A stretch of DNA of 64,000 nt from Aedoeadaptatus coxii (lineage in GTDB: Bacteria; Bacillota; Clostridia; Tissierellales; Peptoniphilaceae). Below, one piece after another: positions 35,670 to 44,124 of the stretch. Location of the stretch: contig NZ_KQ960173.1 of the NCBI RefSeq assembly GCF_001553115.1, forward strand, positions 1-64,000, given 5' to 3'. The number at the start of each line of letters is the position of its first letter. The first letter of the stretch is position 1. A program made the translations under genes and the position numbers. Under the pieces are notes generated by a model. That model saw only the letters and a program-made list of their open reading frames with translations. It did no database searches and had not been told where the DNA came from.

Positions 35670-36620
35670 ATGATACCCACGGAAAAAATTATAAAAGGCT
35701 ACGAACTCCAACGGGAAGATGCCCTCTCACTTTACCATGAACCCTTACATACTTTAATGGAAAGCGCCGTCGCTATTCGACGCGCTCTGTTGGGAAACAC
35801 ATTCGATCTCTGCACCATTATGCGCGGTAGAAACGGCCACTGCTCGGAAGATTGTGCTTTTTGCGTGCAATCCTCTGTAAGCGAGGGCCGGGTGGATCTT
35901 TTAAACACCATCGACGACGAAAAAGTAATCGAAAACGCCAAATGCGCAGACGCTGCCGGCATTCGTCACTTTGCCCTCGTCTTTGCAGGGAGAAAGCTTT
36001 CGAAACGAGATGTGGAAAATGTAGCGCACCTTTATCGCCGGCTGAAACGGGAAACCAATCTCCGACTCTGCTTATCCGGCGGCTTATTGCATCGCGACGA
36101 ATTGGCGCTGTTACAAGAAGCGGGCCTCGAACGACTACACAATAATCTGGAAACCTCTCGCCGCTACTTCCCTTCCATCTGCACGACCCATACCTACGAC
36201 GAAAAAATTCAAACCATACAAGACGCCCAATCCTTAGGTATCGAAGTCTGCAGCGGCGGCATTTTTAATGTCGGCGAAACACGGGAAGATCGCGTGGATT
36301 TGGCACTCACCCTTCGGGGCCTCGGCATTCGATCGGTGCCCCTTAACATCCTAAGCCCTATGGAAGGAACGCCCCTTGCGGAACGACAGCCCATAGCCGA
36401 AGACGAATTCCTCCGCACAGTCGCCATCTTTCGTCACATTCTGCCGAACGCTTATTTGCGTCTTGCCGGAGGACGGCAACTCCTTTCGGGCGAAGGAGAA
36501 GCGACGCTACACGCCGGCATGAACGCCGCCATTACGGGCAATTTTTTAAATACAAAGGGCGCCGCCGAATCCTGCGATTTACAAATGATTCGCCGCCACC
36601 ACTTTACGATTACGGTATAA
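35670..36620 (+). CDS. bioB: biotin synthase
   Basis: A 316-residue radical SAM enzyme that inserts sulfur into dethiobiotin. The radical SAM motif HCSEDCAFC (C-x3-C-x2-C) is intact, followed by SGG, ICTTHTYDEKIQTI and the 2Fe-2S region VCSGGIFNVGETREDR. No bioA, bioD or bioF is near. With bioY in the same window, this suggests uptake of biotin or dethiobiotin with only the last step retained, but other bio genes may lie elsewhere. Confidence 0.96.
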   Translation: MIPTEKIIKGYELQREDALSLYHEPLHTLMESAVAIRRALLGNTFDLCTIMRGRNGHCSEDCAFCVQSSVSEGRVDLLNTIDDEKVIENAKCADAAGIRHFALVFAGRKLSKRDVENVAHLYRRLKRETNLRLCLSGGLLHRDELALLQEAGLERLHNNLETSRRYFPSICTTHTYDEKIQTIQDAQSLGIEVCSGGIFNVGETREDRVDLALTLRGLGIRSVPLNILSPMEGTPLAERQPIAEDEFLRTVAIFRHILPNAYLRLAGGRQLLSGEGEATLHAGMNAAITGNFLNTKGAAESCDLQMIRRHHFTITV

Positions 36621-36646
36621 AAAAAGACGGACTACCCGTCTTTTTT
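36619..36646 (+). terminator. terminator of bioB
   Basis: AAAAAGACGG-actac-CCGTCTTTTTT beginning at the stop codon. The A run on the other side means it may also serve the convergent gpx gene. Confidence 0.9.
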
Positions 36647-36656
36647 CATTATCTTT

Positions 36657-37127
36657 TTACAGCAACGCCTTTATGGCGTCTTCAAAACTTTCCGGCGATT
36701 TTTGCGGCGCAAACCGATCGACGACGTTGCCCTTTCGGTCGATGAGAAATTTCGTAAAATTCCATTTAATGTCCTTGCCGAAAAGGCCGCCCTGTTCCTT
36801 TTTCAGGAAAGTGTAAAGAGGATCTTCCTCTTCGCCGTTGACGTCGATCTTCGCCATCATGGGGAACGTCACTTGAAACGTAATGTCGCAGAAATTTTGA
36901 ATCTCTTCATTACTCCCCGGCTCCTGACTGCCGAATTGATTGCAGGGAAAACCTAAGATGACGAAACCCTCGTCCTTGTACTTTTCATAGAGCGCTTCCA
37001 GCCCTTTGTATTGTTTCGTAAAACCGCATTTGCTCGCCGTGTTCACCACGAGGACAACTTTGCCTTCATATTGGGAAAGGGACACATCCTTCCCCTCGAT
37101 ATCTTTCACTGTATAATCGTAAAACAT
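36657..37127 (-). CDS. glutathione peroxidase-like thiol peroxidase
   Basis: A 156-residue enzyme of the Gpx family, BsaA-like. The peroxidatic cysteine C34 is in [12 protein letters not shown]; the tetrad partners appear in [13 protein letters not shown] and [10 protein letters not shown]. Cysteine, not selenocysteine, is encoded. Such bacterial forms usually take electrons from thioredoxin. It lies next to the ahpCF pair, separated by a terminator. Confidence 0.94.
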   Translation of the reverse strand: MFYDYTVKDIEGKDVSLSQYEGKVVLVVNTASKCGFTKQYKGLEALYEKYKDEGFVILGFPCNQFGSQEPGSNEEIQNFCDITFQVTFPMMAKIDVNGEEEDPLYTFLKKEQGGLFGKDIKWNFTKFLIDRKGNVVDRFAPQKSPESFEDAIKALL

Positions 37128-37203
37128 AAAAACCTCTTTTCTATAAACAATAGATACCGAAAAGAATAGAATTTAAAACTTTCATAATCGAAAATGGCGA
37201 CGT

Positions 37204-37242
37204 AAAAAATCGGCAAACAGTTTTTCACCGTCTGCCGATTTC
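37204..37242 (-). terminator. terminator of ahpC-ahpF
   Basis: On the minus strand AATCGGCAGACGG ... TGTTTGCCGATT followed by TTTT, about 40 bases past the ahpF stop. Confidence 0.85.
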
Positions 37243-37280
37243 ACAGGAGGATTCAATTTTATGATTTTGTGATTTTATTT

Positions 37281-38798
37281 TTATTGCCGCATTAAATACT
37301 GATAACTTCCAAGAGCCGCCGTAGCGCCGCTACCTTGGGCGATTACGATTTGCTTAAAGACGCTGTTCGTGCAGTCTCCCGCCGCAAAAACGCCTTCCAT
37401 GCTGGTGGCGCCCACTTCGTCGACAAGGATTTCGCCCCGATTGTTTTTCTCAATACCTTCCACCCATTCCGTCACGGGTACGAGGCCGACTTGAATAAAG
37501 CAGCCGTCGGTAGCTTCTTCGTGTTCTTCTCCGCTGATACGGTCGACATAACGAATTTTTTCAAGTTTGTCGCCGCCTTCCAAAGCTTTCGTTTCCGCAT
37601 TAGTGACGACGCGAACATTGCTTAAAGTCTTTAACTTATCTTGAAGAACGCTGTCGGCTTTAAGATCCGGCAAAAATTCGAGAACCAACACTTCTTTGGC
37701 GAGACCTGCCAAGTCGATGGCCGCCTCGATACCGGAATTGCCGCCGCCGATGACGGTAACCTTTTTCCCTTTAAATAAGGGGCCGTCGCAATGGGTGCAA
37801 TAGGCTACGCCCTTGTTGCGAAATTCGATTTCGCCGGGAATACCGATCAGACGCCATTTTGCGCCGGTGGCAATGACCACCGTCTTCGCCAAAAGCTCGC
37901 CGCTGTCGGTGGTGATCTTCAAGACATCGTCCTTGTGGATGTTTTCCACTTCCACTTCGTCCATTAGATCTACCTTGTACTTTAAGACATGCTCTTTCAC
38001 CGACGCCATAAACTTTGGTCCTTCCGTATAGGGGAAGCCCGTAATGTTTTCGATGGCGAGGGTCTCTTCCACTTGACCGCCAAAATTTTTGGCGATCAAA
38101 CCCGTTTTAATCCCTTTGCGCGCGCCGTAAATCGCCGCCGTGGCGCCGGCAGGGCCTCCTCCGATAACGAGGAGGTCGTAAAGGGGCTTATCCTTCAACG
38201 AAGGACGCTCTTTTTTGCCCGTCACTTTATCGAGTATGGCATTTAAATTAATCTTGCCGTTATAGAAACTTTCTCCGTTTAAGAAGCTTGCGGGCACGGC
38301 CATAACGCCTTTTTTGTCCACATATTCTTGGAACATGGAGCCGTCTACCATGCGGTGGCTAATCTTTGGATTTACCGCCGACATAATGTTCAGCGCCTGC
38401 ACCACTTCCGGGCAATTGTGGCAACTTAAACTTACGACCGTTTCAAAGGCCAATTCACGATCGATGGACTTTATTCTCTCCAGCTGATGCTCTTCAATCT
38501 TTGGAGGGCGTCCGCTTACTTGCAAAAGGGCTAAGACGAAAGATTCAAACTCGTGGCCCAAAGGCACACCGGCAAAGACGATGCCTCCGCGATCGCCGGA
38601 AGAAAGAGCAAAACTCGGCGTCAGCTCAAGCTCCTTTTCTTCCATATGCAGGCGATCCGAAAGACCGACGATCTCTTCCACAAAACCCTTCAGCTGTTTG
38701 GAATTTTCAGAATCATCCAAGCTAACAGAAAATACAACTTCCCCTTCGAGAAGTTGTAAATACTGTTTCACCTGATTTTTTAAGGTTTCGTCCAGCAT
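37281..38798 (-). CDS. ahpF: alkyl hydroperoxide reductase subunit F
   Basis: A 505-residue flavoprotein that passes electrons from NAD(P)H to AhpC. The N-terminal tandem thioredoxin-like domain carries SLSCHNCPEVV; the C-terminal thioredoxin-reductase domain carries VIGGGPAGATAAIYGAR, AYCTHCDGPLF and VIGGGNSGIEAAIDLAG, and ends with FAAGDCTNSV. Its ATG shares one base with the ahpC stop codon (TAATG), so translation is coupled. Confidence 0.95.
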   Translation of the reverse strand: MLDETLKNQVKQYLQLLEGEVVFSVSLDDSENSKQLKGFVEEIVGLSDRLHMEEKELELTPSFALSSGDRGGIVFAGVPLGHEFESFVLALLQVSGRPPKIEEHQLERIKSIDRELAFETVVSLSCHNCPEVVQALNIMSAVNPKISHRMVDGSMFQEYVDKKGVMAVPASFLNGESFYNGKINLNAILDKVTGKKERPSLKDKPLYDLLVIGGGPAGATAAIYGARKGIKTGLIAKNFGGQVEETLAIENITGFPYTEGPKFMASVKEHVLKYKVDLMDEVEVENIHKDDVLKITTDSGELLAKTVVIATGAKWRLIGIPGEIEFRNKGVAYCTHCDGPLFKGKKVTVIGGGNSGIEAAIDLAGLAKEVLVLEFLPDLKADSVLQDKLKTLSNVRVVTNAETKALEGGDKLEKIRYVDRISGEEHEEATDGCFIQVGLVPVTEWVEGIEKNNRGEILVDEVGATSMEGVFAAGDCTNSVFKQIVIAQGSGATAALGSYQYLMRQ

Positions 38799-39367
38799 TA
38801 GATCTTACCGACGAGATCCAAGCCCGGAGTCAACGTTTCGCCGGATTGTTTCCATTTTGCAGGGCATACTTCGCCCGGATTTTCGCGAACATATTGAGCA
38901 GCGCGAATCTTGTCGTAAACTTGGCTTGCGTCGCGGCCGATGCCGTCAGCATTAACTTCTACCGCTTGGATCACGCCATCGGGATCGATAATAAACGTAG
39001 CACGTTGTGCAAGACCTGCCGCTTCATCTAAAACATAGAAATCGCTGGCAATGGTTTTGTGGGGATCGGCAAGCATAGTAAATTCCAATTTACTAATGGC
39101 TTCCGAATGGTCGTGCCAACCTTTGTGAACAAAGTGTGTGTCACAGGACATGGAGTAAACTTCCACGCCGAGAGATTGCAATTTAGCATATTGCTCTTGC
39201 ATATCTTCCAGTTCCGTCGGGCAGACGAAGGTGAAGTCTGCGGGATAGAACATGAGAACATTCCACTTGCCTTCAAAATCCTTGTTGGATACCGTTACAA
39301 ATTCTTCTTTCTTGGGGTTGTAGCCGTTCGTTGTGAACTCCGGCATCTTCTTTCCTACTTGTGACAT
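38798..39367 (-). CDS. ahpC: alkyl hydroperoxide reductase subunit C (2-Cys peroxiredoxin)
   Basis: A 189-residue peroxiredoxin that reduces hydrogen peroxide and organic hydroperoxides. The peroxidatic cysteine C49 is in DFTFVCPTE and the resolving cysteine C168 in EVCPAKW. The length is normal. First gene of the ahpCF operon; a TATAAT box with an imperfect PerR-like repeat lies about 50 bases upstream. Confidence 0.98.
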   Translation of the reverse strand: MSQVGKKMPEFTTNGYNPKKEEFVTVSNKDFEGKWNVLMFYPADFTFVCPTELEDMQEQYAKLQSLGVEVYSMSCDTHFVHKGWHDHSEAISKLEFTMLADPHKTIASDFYVLDEAAGLAQRATFIIDPDGVIQAVEVNADGIGRDASQVYDKIRAAQYVRENPGEVCPAKWKQSGETLTPGLDLVGKI

Positions 39368-39402
39368 AATGTCCTCCTTTTTATTTGAAATATTTGATAT
39401 TT

Positions 39403-39420
39403 GTTATCATTCATTATATA
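39403..39420 (-). promoter_or_regulatory. ahpC promoter region with an imperfect PerR-like repeat
   Basis: The plus strand reads TTATCAT-tc-ATTATAT, two seven-base arms each one base off the PerR half-site, but with a two-base instead of one-base spacer. The minus-strand -10 TATAAT (39414-39419) lies inside it. PerR control is plausible for ahpC; the spacer difference keeps this tentative. Confidence 0.35.
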
Positions 39421-39460
39421 CCCCGGAACTAAATTTTTATCCCCTTTTTTAAAAAAATAA

Positions 39461-39500
39461 AAAAAATCCCAAACGTTATCTCTTCACGCTTGGGATTTCA
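39461..39500 (-). terminator. terminator of the two-component/ABC resistance operon
   Basis: On the minus strand AAATCCCAAGCGT ... ACGTTTGGGATTT followed by eight Ts, about 85 bases after the histidine kinase stop. The stem core resembles that in the repeat at 43946. Confidence 0.88.
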
Positions 39501-39583
39501 TTTGTTTTAGTTGTAAATTACCGGTATCTAAGCGGAGTGAAAGTGCATCATGAAACACATCCATTGTTCGTTTTGGTGGCGAA

Positions 39584-40966
39584 TCACCTATATGGTTTAT
39601 TCGTTACAGGTAATAATATGCTAACTTTCGCGCCGATTTCGTCAGTTCTATTTTCTAAGATAAGACTTCCACCGTGGTTCTTAATAATTTGCTCGGCGAC
39701 AAATAATCCGATGCCATAGTTTTGTCTTGAATGTCTACTTTTGTCTCCTTGATAGAATTGATCTTTTGCATATACTAAATCCTCATTAGTAAATCCGTAT
39801 CCTTGATCCAATATGGATATTTCCAGATTGTCCTCTTTAGAGCATATGCTTAATTTTATGGTCGAGTTTATAGGACTGTGTTCCCCTGCATTACTGAGAA
39901 TATTCAGAAAAGCTCGCTCAAATTCTTTCGTATCCACAATCAAAAAATTATTCTCATAGTTACTATCTACTAAAAGATGAAGCTGGTAAGATGATGTGAA
40001 TTCTTTCGTTAATTTTTTGATATTCTCTACAAATTGCTCTACTTCTACTTCAAGAAAATTTAATTCATTTACTTGGTTCGATTTATTCAAAAGCATTAAG
40101 GTCTCGATATATTGGCTAATGCGGTTTGTATTTTTTCTAATATAGTTAAGATACATTTCCTGCTCTTCTGTTAGATCTGTTTCTCCTAATAATTCTGAGT
40201 TTCCCTTTATGATTGAAACCGGTGTTTTTATATCGTGACTTAATGCTGAAATCTGATTCCTCTTTTTTTCTGCCTCTCTCCAATTTGTTCTTAATGATTG
40301 ACTTAATCCTACTTTCATTTTTTCTAAACTTTCTGATATGGCATTAAATTCTTGAATATTTGATTTTTTAACTTGAAAATCTAAATTTTGTCTCCCGATT
40401 TCTTCTGAAACCTGTAGCAAAGGATTTAATTCTTTCGAAATTCGCCTTGCCCAAAATAAAGTAATGGCAATGATACTCGTAAAACAAAATGTTATGAGTA
40501 AAGACACGAACAAAATAGTGATTGTCGGAAGCGTTTGTTGCATCCAAGAATTTGAGTAGTAAGGTTTTAGATTATAAGCAACGATGACATAGCCATCTGA
40601 CCTTTGTATTTCTATAAAGGATAAGTTCGCATTAGAGTAACCGGAGCCTTTGTGATAGTTAATTGCCTTATCTTGAATATTCTTATTCATATTTGTTTCT
40701 ATCACTTTTTCATCTTTTGATAAAAACAAATAAGATGTATTGTCCGGAAGCAATGACTTTTGGAATTTTTTTGATGTGGCAATGTCCATCCTTCTTTCAA
40801 GAATTGAAGTTTCAGTATAATTTGCAGGCACGATCCACTTAAATTGGTAAGAAACATTCATAAAACCCAGGATTAATCCAACGGAAATGACGAGCCCCAA
40901 TGTAATACTCAATAAATATTTGAAAAGTACCTTATTAAGAGATTGGCCTTTTGATTTTAATTCCAT
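39584..40966 (-). CDS. sensor histidine kinase of an antimicrobial-peptide resistance system (CprK/NisK-like)
   Basis: A 460-residue membrane kinase with two membrane segments (about 15-37 and 150-172) enclosing an extracytoplasmic domain, then a HAMP-like linker, the H-box ALSHDIKTPVSIIKG, the N-box LNILSNAGEHSP, and G-boxes ILDQGYGF and GIGLFVAEQIIKNHGG. It overlaps the response regulator by 10 bases. The context (lantibiotic-type ABC transporter upstream in the same direction) suggests it senses cationic or lanthionine peptides. AT-rich compared with neighbours outside the region. Confidence 0.9.
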   Translation of the reverse strand: MELKSKGQSLNKVLFKYLLSITLGLVISVGLILGFMNVSYQFKWIVPANYTETSILERRMDIATSKKFQKSLLPDNTSYLFLSKDEKVIETNMNKNIQDKAINYHKGSGYSNANLSFIEIQRSDGYVIVAYNLKPYYSNSWMQQTLPTITILFVSLLITFCFTSIIAITLFWARRISKELNPLLQVSEEIGRQNLDFQVKKSNIQEFNAISESLEKMKVGLSQSLRTNWREAEKKRNQISALSHDIKTPVSIIKGNSELLGETDLTEEQEMYLNYIRKNTNRISQYIETLMLLNKSNQVNELNFLEVEVEQFVENIKKLTKEFTSSYQLHLLVDSNYENNFLIVDTKEFERAFLNILSNAGEHSPINSTIKLSICSKEDNLEISILDQGYGFTNEDLVYAKDQFYQGDKSRHSRQNYGIGLFVAEQIIKNHGGSLILENRTDEIGAKVSILLPVTNKPYR

Positions 40967-41616
40967 TTATATCCGATCCCCCATACTGTTTCAATTGGAT
41001 TTTTCCCATACTTTTGGAACTTCGCCCTAATGTTTTTTATATGTTCCGATATGGCAGATGCATCGCCTATCCCATCAAATCCAAAGACAAGCTCGTATAA
41101 TTGCTCCCTTGAAAATACTTGTCCTTTTCTTTTTGCCAGTAATTCTGAAATTTGATACTCCGATTTTGTCAAATGAACTTTTTTGTCCGCTACAAACACT
41201 TCATTGGAAGATAAATCAAATCGAATGTCACCAAGGTTTAAACTCGTGTGCCGTTCTCGCTTTTCTCGTCTTAAATGCGCCTCGACACGAGCTACTAGTT
41301 CTGCTGCACCGAATGGTTTGGTAATGTAATCATCTCCACCAATTAATAGCCCTTCGACGATATCGTCTTCCATCGTTTTTGCGGTTAAAAAGAGAATAGG
41401 ACAGTCTACTTTACCTCGAATCTCTTTACAAAAACGAATTCCGTCCATACCCGGCATCATCACATCGAGCAGAATCAAATCATATTGACTAAGTTTGCTA
41501 TTATCGATGTCTAAAGGGTTTTGGAATATATGAACTTGATGGTGGTTCTTTTTCAAAATGTTTTTTATTAGATCGAGCATGTCCAGCTCATCATCAACTG
41601 CAAGAATTAAAGACAT
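40957..41616 (-). CDS. OmpR-family response regulator (CprR/NisR-like)
   Basis: A 219-residue regulator. The receiver domain has the acidic pair DDE near residue 8 and the phospho-acceptor aspartate in LILLDVMMPGMDG, with LTAK and YITKPFG. A C-terminal winged helix (ISELLAKRKGQVFSREQLYELV, ISEHIKNIRAKF) binds DNA. It lies 38 bases after the last permease gene and overlaps the kinase gene. The likely target is the direct repeat ahead of the ABC operon. Confidence 0.93.
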   Translation of the reverse strand: MSLILAVDDELDMLDLIKNILKKNHHQVHIFQNPLDIDNSKLSQYDLILLDVMMPGMDGIRFCKEIRGKVDCPILFLTAKTMEDDIVEGLLIGGDDYITKPFGAAELVARVEAHLRREKRERHTSLNLGDIRFDLSSNEVFVADKKVHLTKSEYQISELLAKRKGQVFSREQLYELVFGFDGIGDASAISEHIKNIRAKFQKYGKNPIETVWGIGYKWN

Positions 41617-41654
41617 TCCGTCACCTCCTCATTTAAAATAATATTACCCCCTTA

Positions 41655-42398
41655 TTAATCACCGGCAGTCTTTCCATCCCACTTATTAAACCAAATGATC
41701 GAAGAAATAAGTAAGATGAGGATCATAAGAGTCGCTACAAAACTCCACAGTCTTATCTCTCTGTAAAAATAGGAACTATCCAAAACGTTTCGCATCATAA
41801 TAAACGTAGCCGGAAGCCTGGTTGGCCATGTACAAGGAATAAAGTACCAAATATTATCACCAAGAATTGTCATCAAAAGTAAAGATATCATTGTTTCTAT
41901 AAAACCCAATCCAATCGATGCGCCGCTACTAGATGCGAACCCAATCCACGTATGAATTATATACAAAGCTATGCTGCTAATAAAAATTAAAAATAACTCA
42001 ATGATCCAATCAAGGGCGTGTTGATATCCGGATAAAGCAGCAAAAATGATAACGGCCCACGTTAACGAAACAATAAATCCCAACTCCATTACAATCAGTT
42101 TTCCAAGGTAAGCCTTCGTTCGAGATTTTGTCGTTGATAAAAGCACCTGAAAATTTCCCGCACTTGCTTCCATATCGACAACTTTGGATGTAATAAAACT
42201 ACAGACTATTGGAAGCATTGCTCCTAACATCACGAAATAGGTCTGTACTATCTCCGTTTCTTCAAAATTTTTTAAACCGGTCGTATTTGACGCTACGTAA
42301 AAAAACACTGAATATGCAATGGGTAAAAGGATGTGAATCCAAGGAAGCCAGGTGTGCTTCATTTTATAAAGTTCGAATTTGATAATATTCAACATCAT
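41655..42398 (-). CDS. lantibiotic-immunity type ABC permease (MutG/CprC-like)
   Basis: A 247-residue membrane protein with about six segments, opening MMLNIIKFELYKMKHTWLPW. This is the second permease of a NisFEG/MutFEG/CprABC-type exporter that removes lantibiotics or other cationic peptides from the membrane. I chose the ATG at 42398 because it overlaps the preceding stop as ATGA and follows AGAGGT. The frame is open for 66 further codons upstream, but these lie inside the previous gene. Confidence 0.85.
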   Translation of the reverse strand: MMLNIIKFELYKMKHTWLPWIHILLPIAYSVFFYVASNTTGLKNFEETEIVQTYFVMLGAMLPIVCSFITSKVVDMEASAGNFQVLLSTTKSRTKAYLGKLIVMELGFIVSLTWAVIIFAALSGYQHALDWIIELFLIFISSIALYIIHTWIGFASSSGASIGLGFIETMISLLLMTILGDNIWYFIPCTWPTRLPATFIMMRNVLDSSYFYREIRLWSFVATLMILILLISSIIWFNKWDGKTAGD

Positions 42399-43135
42399 TT
42401 TACCTCTTGCTTCGAAAACCATTTTGCACTTATCAATGTCAGTAAAGTAAATAGACATATAGATAAAATACAAGGAAGAAAGATGGATGTGTTCGATAGC
42501 ATCGGGTTTGATGATTTTATTAAAACACCACTCGGTAAAATATGCAAAACAGGAACCATTGATCGAATTCCCCAGGAATACGGGCAATAAATCCACGCAC
42601 CTCTATCGGATAACATAATTCCTAACCCTAAACCCAACACGGCATTGATTGCAATACTTACGACAAAGCCGAACTTTTTTGCCAAGAAAAAGCAAAATGG
42701 GATTTGCCATATATTAGTTATAATTAATAATACACTTGCACATAACAATGTCAGAAATGCATAGTTCGGTGTTAGTTGTTCACCCACAAAAGATTGAAAA
42801 ATAAATACTCCCAGCATATGAACCATTGCAGCTATACTCATATAAAGCAAAGCTGTTACTATTTTTGAAACCCACACCTTTTGAAGATCAATATTGAGCG
42901 GAAAAACAGCTCTGTAATTTAATTTTCTACTTTCTTTTCTATCCATCATGGCCGGTATTAAGGCGAATGTTGCCGGCATGATAATGACATACCACCAGTT
43001 ATAGGAATTCGTGGTGAAATAACTTGGCATGAGAAAGAGTGATGATAAGATTGTAAATAGTGGCATAATGAGCAATAACTTTTTCAAGAAACTGTGCTTG
43101 TGTTTTAAATTTTCTGCAAGAATATAATTCGTCAT
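42395..43135 (-). CDS. lantibiotic-immunity type ABC permease (MutE/CprB-like)
   Basis: A 246-residue permease with about six segments. The opening LAENLKHKHSFLKKLLLIMP and the stretch NSYNWWYVIIMPATFALIP are typical of the MutE/EpiE/CprB group. It partners the ATPase 3 bases upstream and the second permease, which it overlaps by 4 bases. No lanthipeptide precursor, LanM/LanBC or protease gene is present, so this is resistance without production. Confidence 0.88.
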   Translation of the reverse strand: MTNYILAENLKHKHSFLKKLLLIMPLFTILSSLFLMPSYFTTNSYNWWYVIIMPATFALIPAMMDRKESRKLNYRAVFPLNIDLQKVWVSKIVTALLYMSIAAMVHMLGVFIFQSFVGEQLTPNYAFLTLLCASVLLIITNIWQIPFCFFLAKKFGFVVSIAINAVLGLGLGIMLSDRGAWIYCPYSWGIRSMVPVLHILPSGVLIKSSNPMLSNTSIFLPCILSICLFTLLTLISAKWFSKQEVK

Positions 43136-43138
43136 ATG

Positions 43139-43840
43139 CTATGCCCCCGTTCTGGTTTTCACAACATCCATAAAAAGTTTCTCTAAGTTCTCATGGCGAT
43201 CCATAATATTTTTGTATTTCAATTGCCCATTATGAATAATCCCTATATGATCCGCAGTTTGTTCTACTTCCGCCAGAATATGACTGGATAAAATCACAGT
43301 TATTCCTTTTTCGGGGAAACTTCTTATTAAGCTACGTAATTCTTGAATTCCCAATGGATCCAGTCCATTCGTCGGCTCATCTAAAATCAAAAGCTTCGGA
43401 TTATTTAATAATGCAATGGCGATTCCCAGTCTTTGTTTCATGCCTAAAGAGAACTGGCCGCTTTTCTTCTTTCCGGTATCGTTCAAACCTACAATTTCCA
43501 AAACTTCATCAATCCTTGAATCAGGCAATCCTAACAATAACGTTCTTACTTTTAAATTCTCCCTGGCGCTTAAATTTTCATATAAAGGCGGTGTTTCAAT
43601 GAGGGCTCCTATATCTGCTAAATCGTTCCGACTCCATGGGTGCCCTTCAAATAAAATATCTCCCGATGATTTATGCAACATGCCGGTGATCATTTTTAAT
43701 GTAGTAGACTTGCCGGCTCCATTTGGCCCAAGTAGTCCATAAACTGAATTTTCCTTAATTCTTAGGGATATACCATCTACAGCTTTTTGGCTGGCAAATA
43801 CCTTCGATAACTTTTTTGTTTCCAAAATAAATTGATCCAT
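43139..43840 (-). CDS. lantibiotic-immunity type ABC ATPase (MutF/CprA-like)
   Basis: A 233-residue ATPase. Walker A LLGPNGAGKSTTLKMI, signature FSLGMKQRLGIAIAL, Walker B LLILDEPTNGLDPLG and the H-loop SSHILAEV are all intact. The BcrA/NisF group energises peptide-removal exporters. First gene of a five-gene operon with a strong GGAGG start; the putative promoter with a direct repeat lies just upstream. Confidence 0.93.
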   Translation of the reverse strand: MDQFILETKKLSKVFASQKAVDGISLRIKENSVYGLLGPNGAGKSTTLKMITGMLHKSSGDILFEGHPWSRNDLADIGALIETPPLYENLSARENLKVRTLLLGLPDSRIDEVLEIVGLNDTGKKKSGQFSLGMKQRLGIAIALLNNPKLLILDEPTNGLDPLGIQELRSLIRSFPEKGITVILSSHILAEVEQTADHIGIIHNGQLKYKNIMDRHENLEKLFMDVVKTRTGA

Positions 43841-43864
43841 AATAACCTCCTCTTTCTTAATTGA

Positions 43865-43897
43865 AGATTACGGCATAAATTTAAGGATTTCTTAAGG
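43865..43897 (-). promoter_or_regulatory. direct-repeat operator and -10 box of the ABC resistance operon
   Basis: On the minus strand CTTAA-N6-CTTAA (43886-43896 region, repeat period 11 bases) precedes a TAATCT -10-like box by 10 bases. The geometry matches the GTTAA-N6-GTTAA sites of SaeR-type OmpR regulators, which replace the -35 element. It is the likely target of the response regulator in the same operon. Confidence 0.5.
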
Positions 43898-43945
43898 ACT
43901 ATTTGTCATTGATTCGCCAGGGAAAATGGATGCATTCTTTTCACA

Positions 43946-44047
43946 AAAAGACCCCCAAGCGTCGGATTCCTTCGTCCAACGTTTGGGGGCTCTTTGATCT
44001 CTTCAAGAGATCTTTTTCGATTATCTTAATTTTAAGTTCACGGTCAC
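43946..44047. repeat. left copy of an imperfect direct repeat of the rlmD 3' end and terminator
   Basis: About 100 bases align with 51370-51473. The first 30 bases after the A run, AAAGACCCCCAAGCGTCGGA and onward to TTCGTCCAA, are identical; the rest is about 75-80 percent alike. On the minus strand it ends with codons reading VTVNLKLR and a stop, against VVNLKIK and a stop at the end of rlmD. The hairpin part also works as a terminator for the ECF gene at 44125. It marks the left edge of the siderophore-type island. Confidence 0.75.
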
Positions 44048-44124
44048 CTGGGTGGGTAGCATAGAGCAAGTCATTTCATCCATAGCTTTCTAAATTGAAT
44101 AAATCTAAAGGTTAACTTTCCCAT

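Noticed and set aside
36657-37127. Selenoprotein glutathione peroxidase
   Set aside because: The active-site codon reads as cysteine, and no in-frame TGA occurs at that place.
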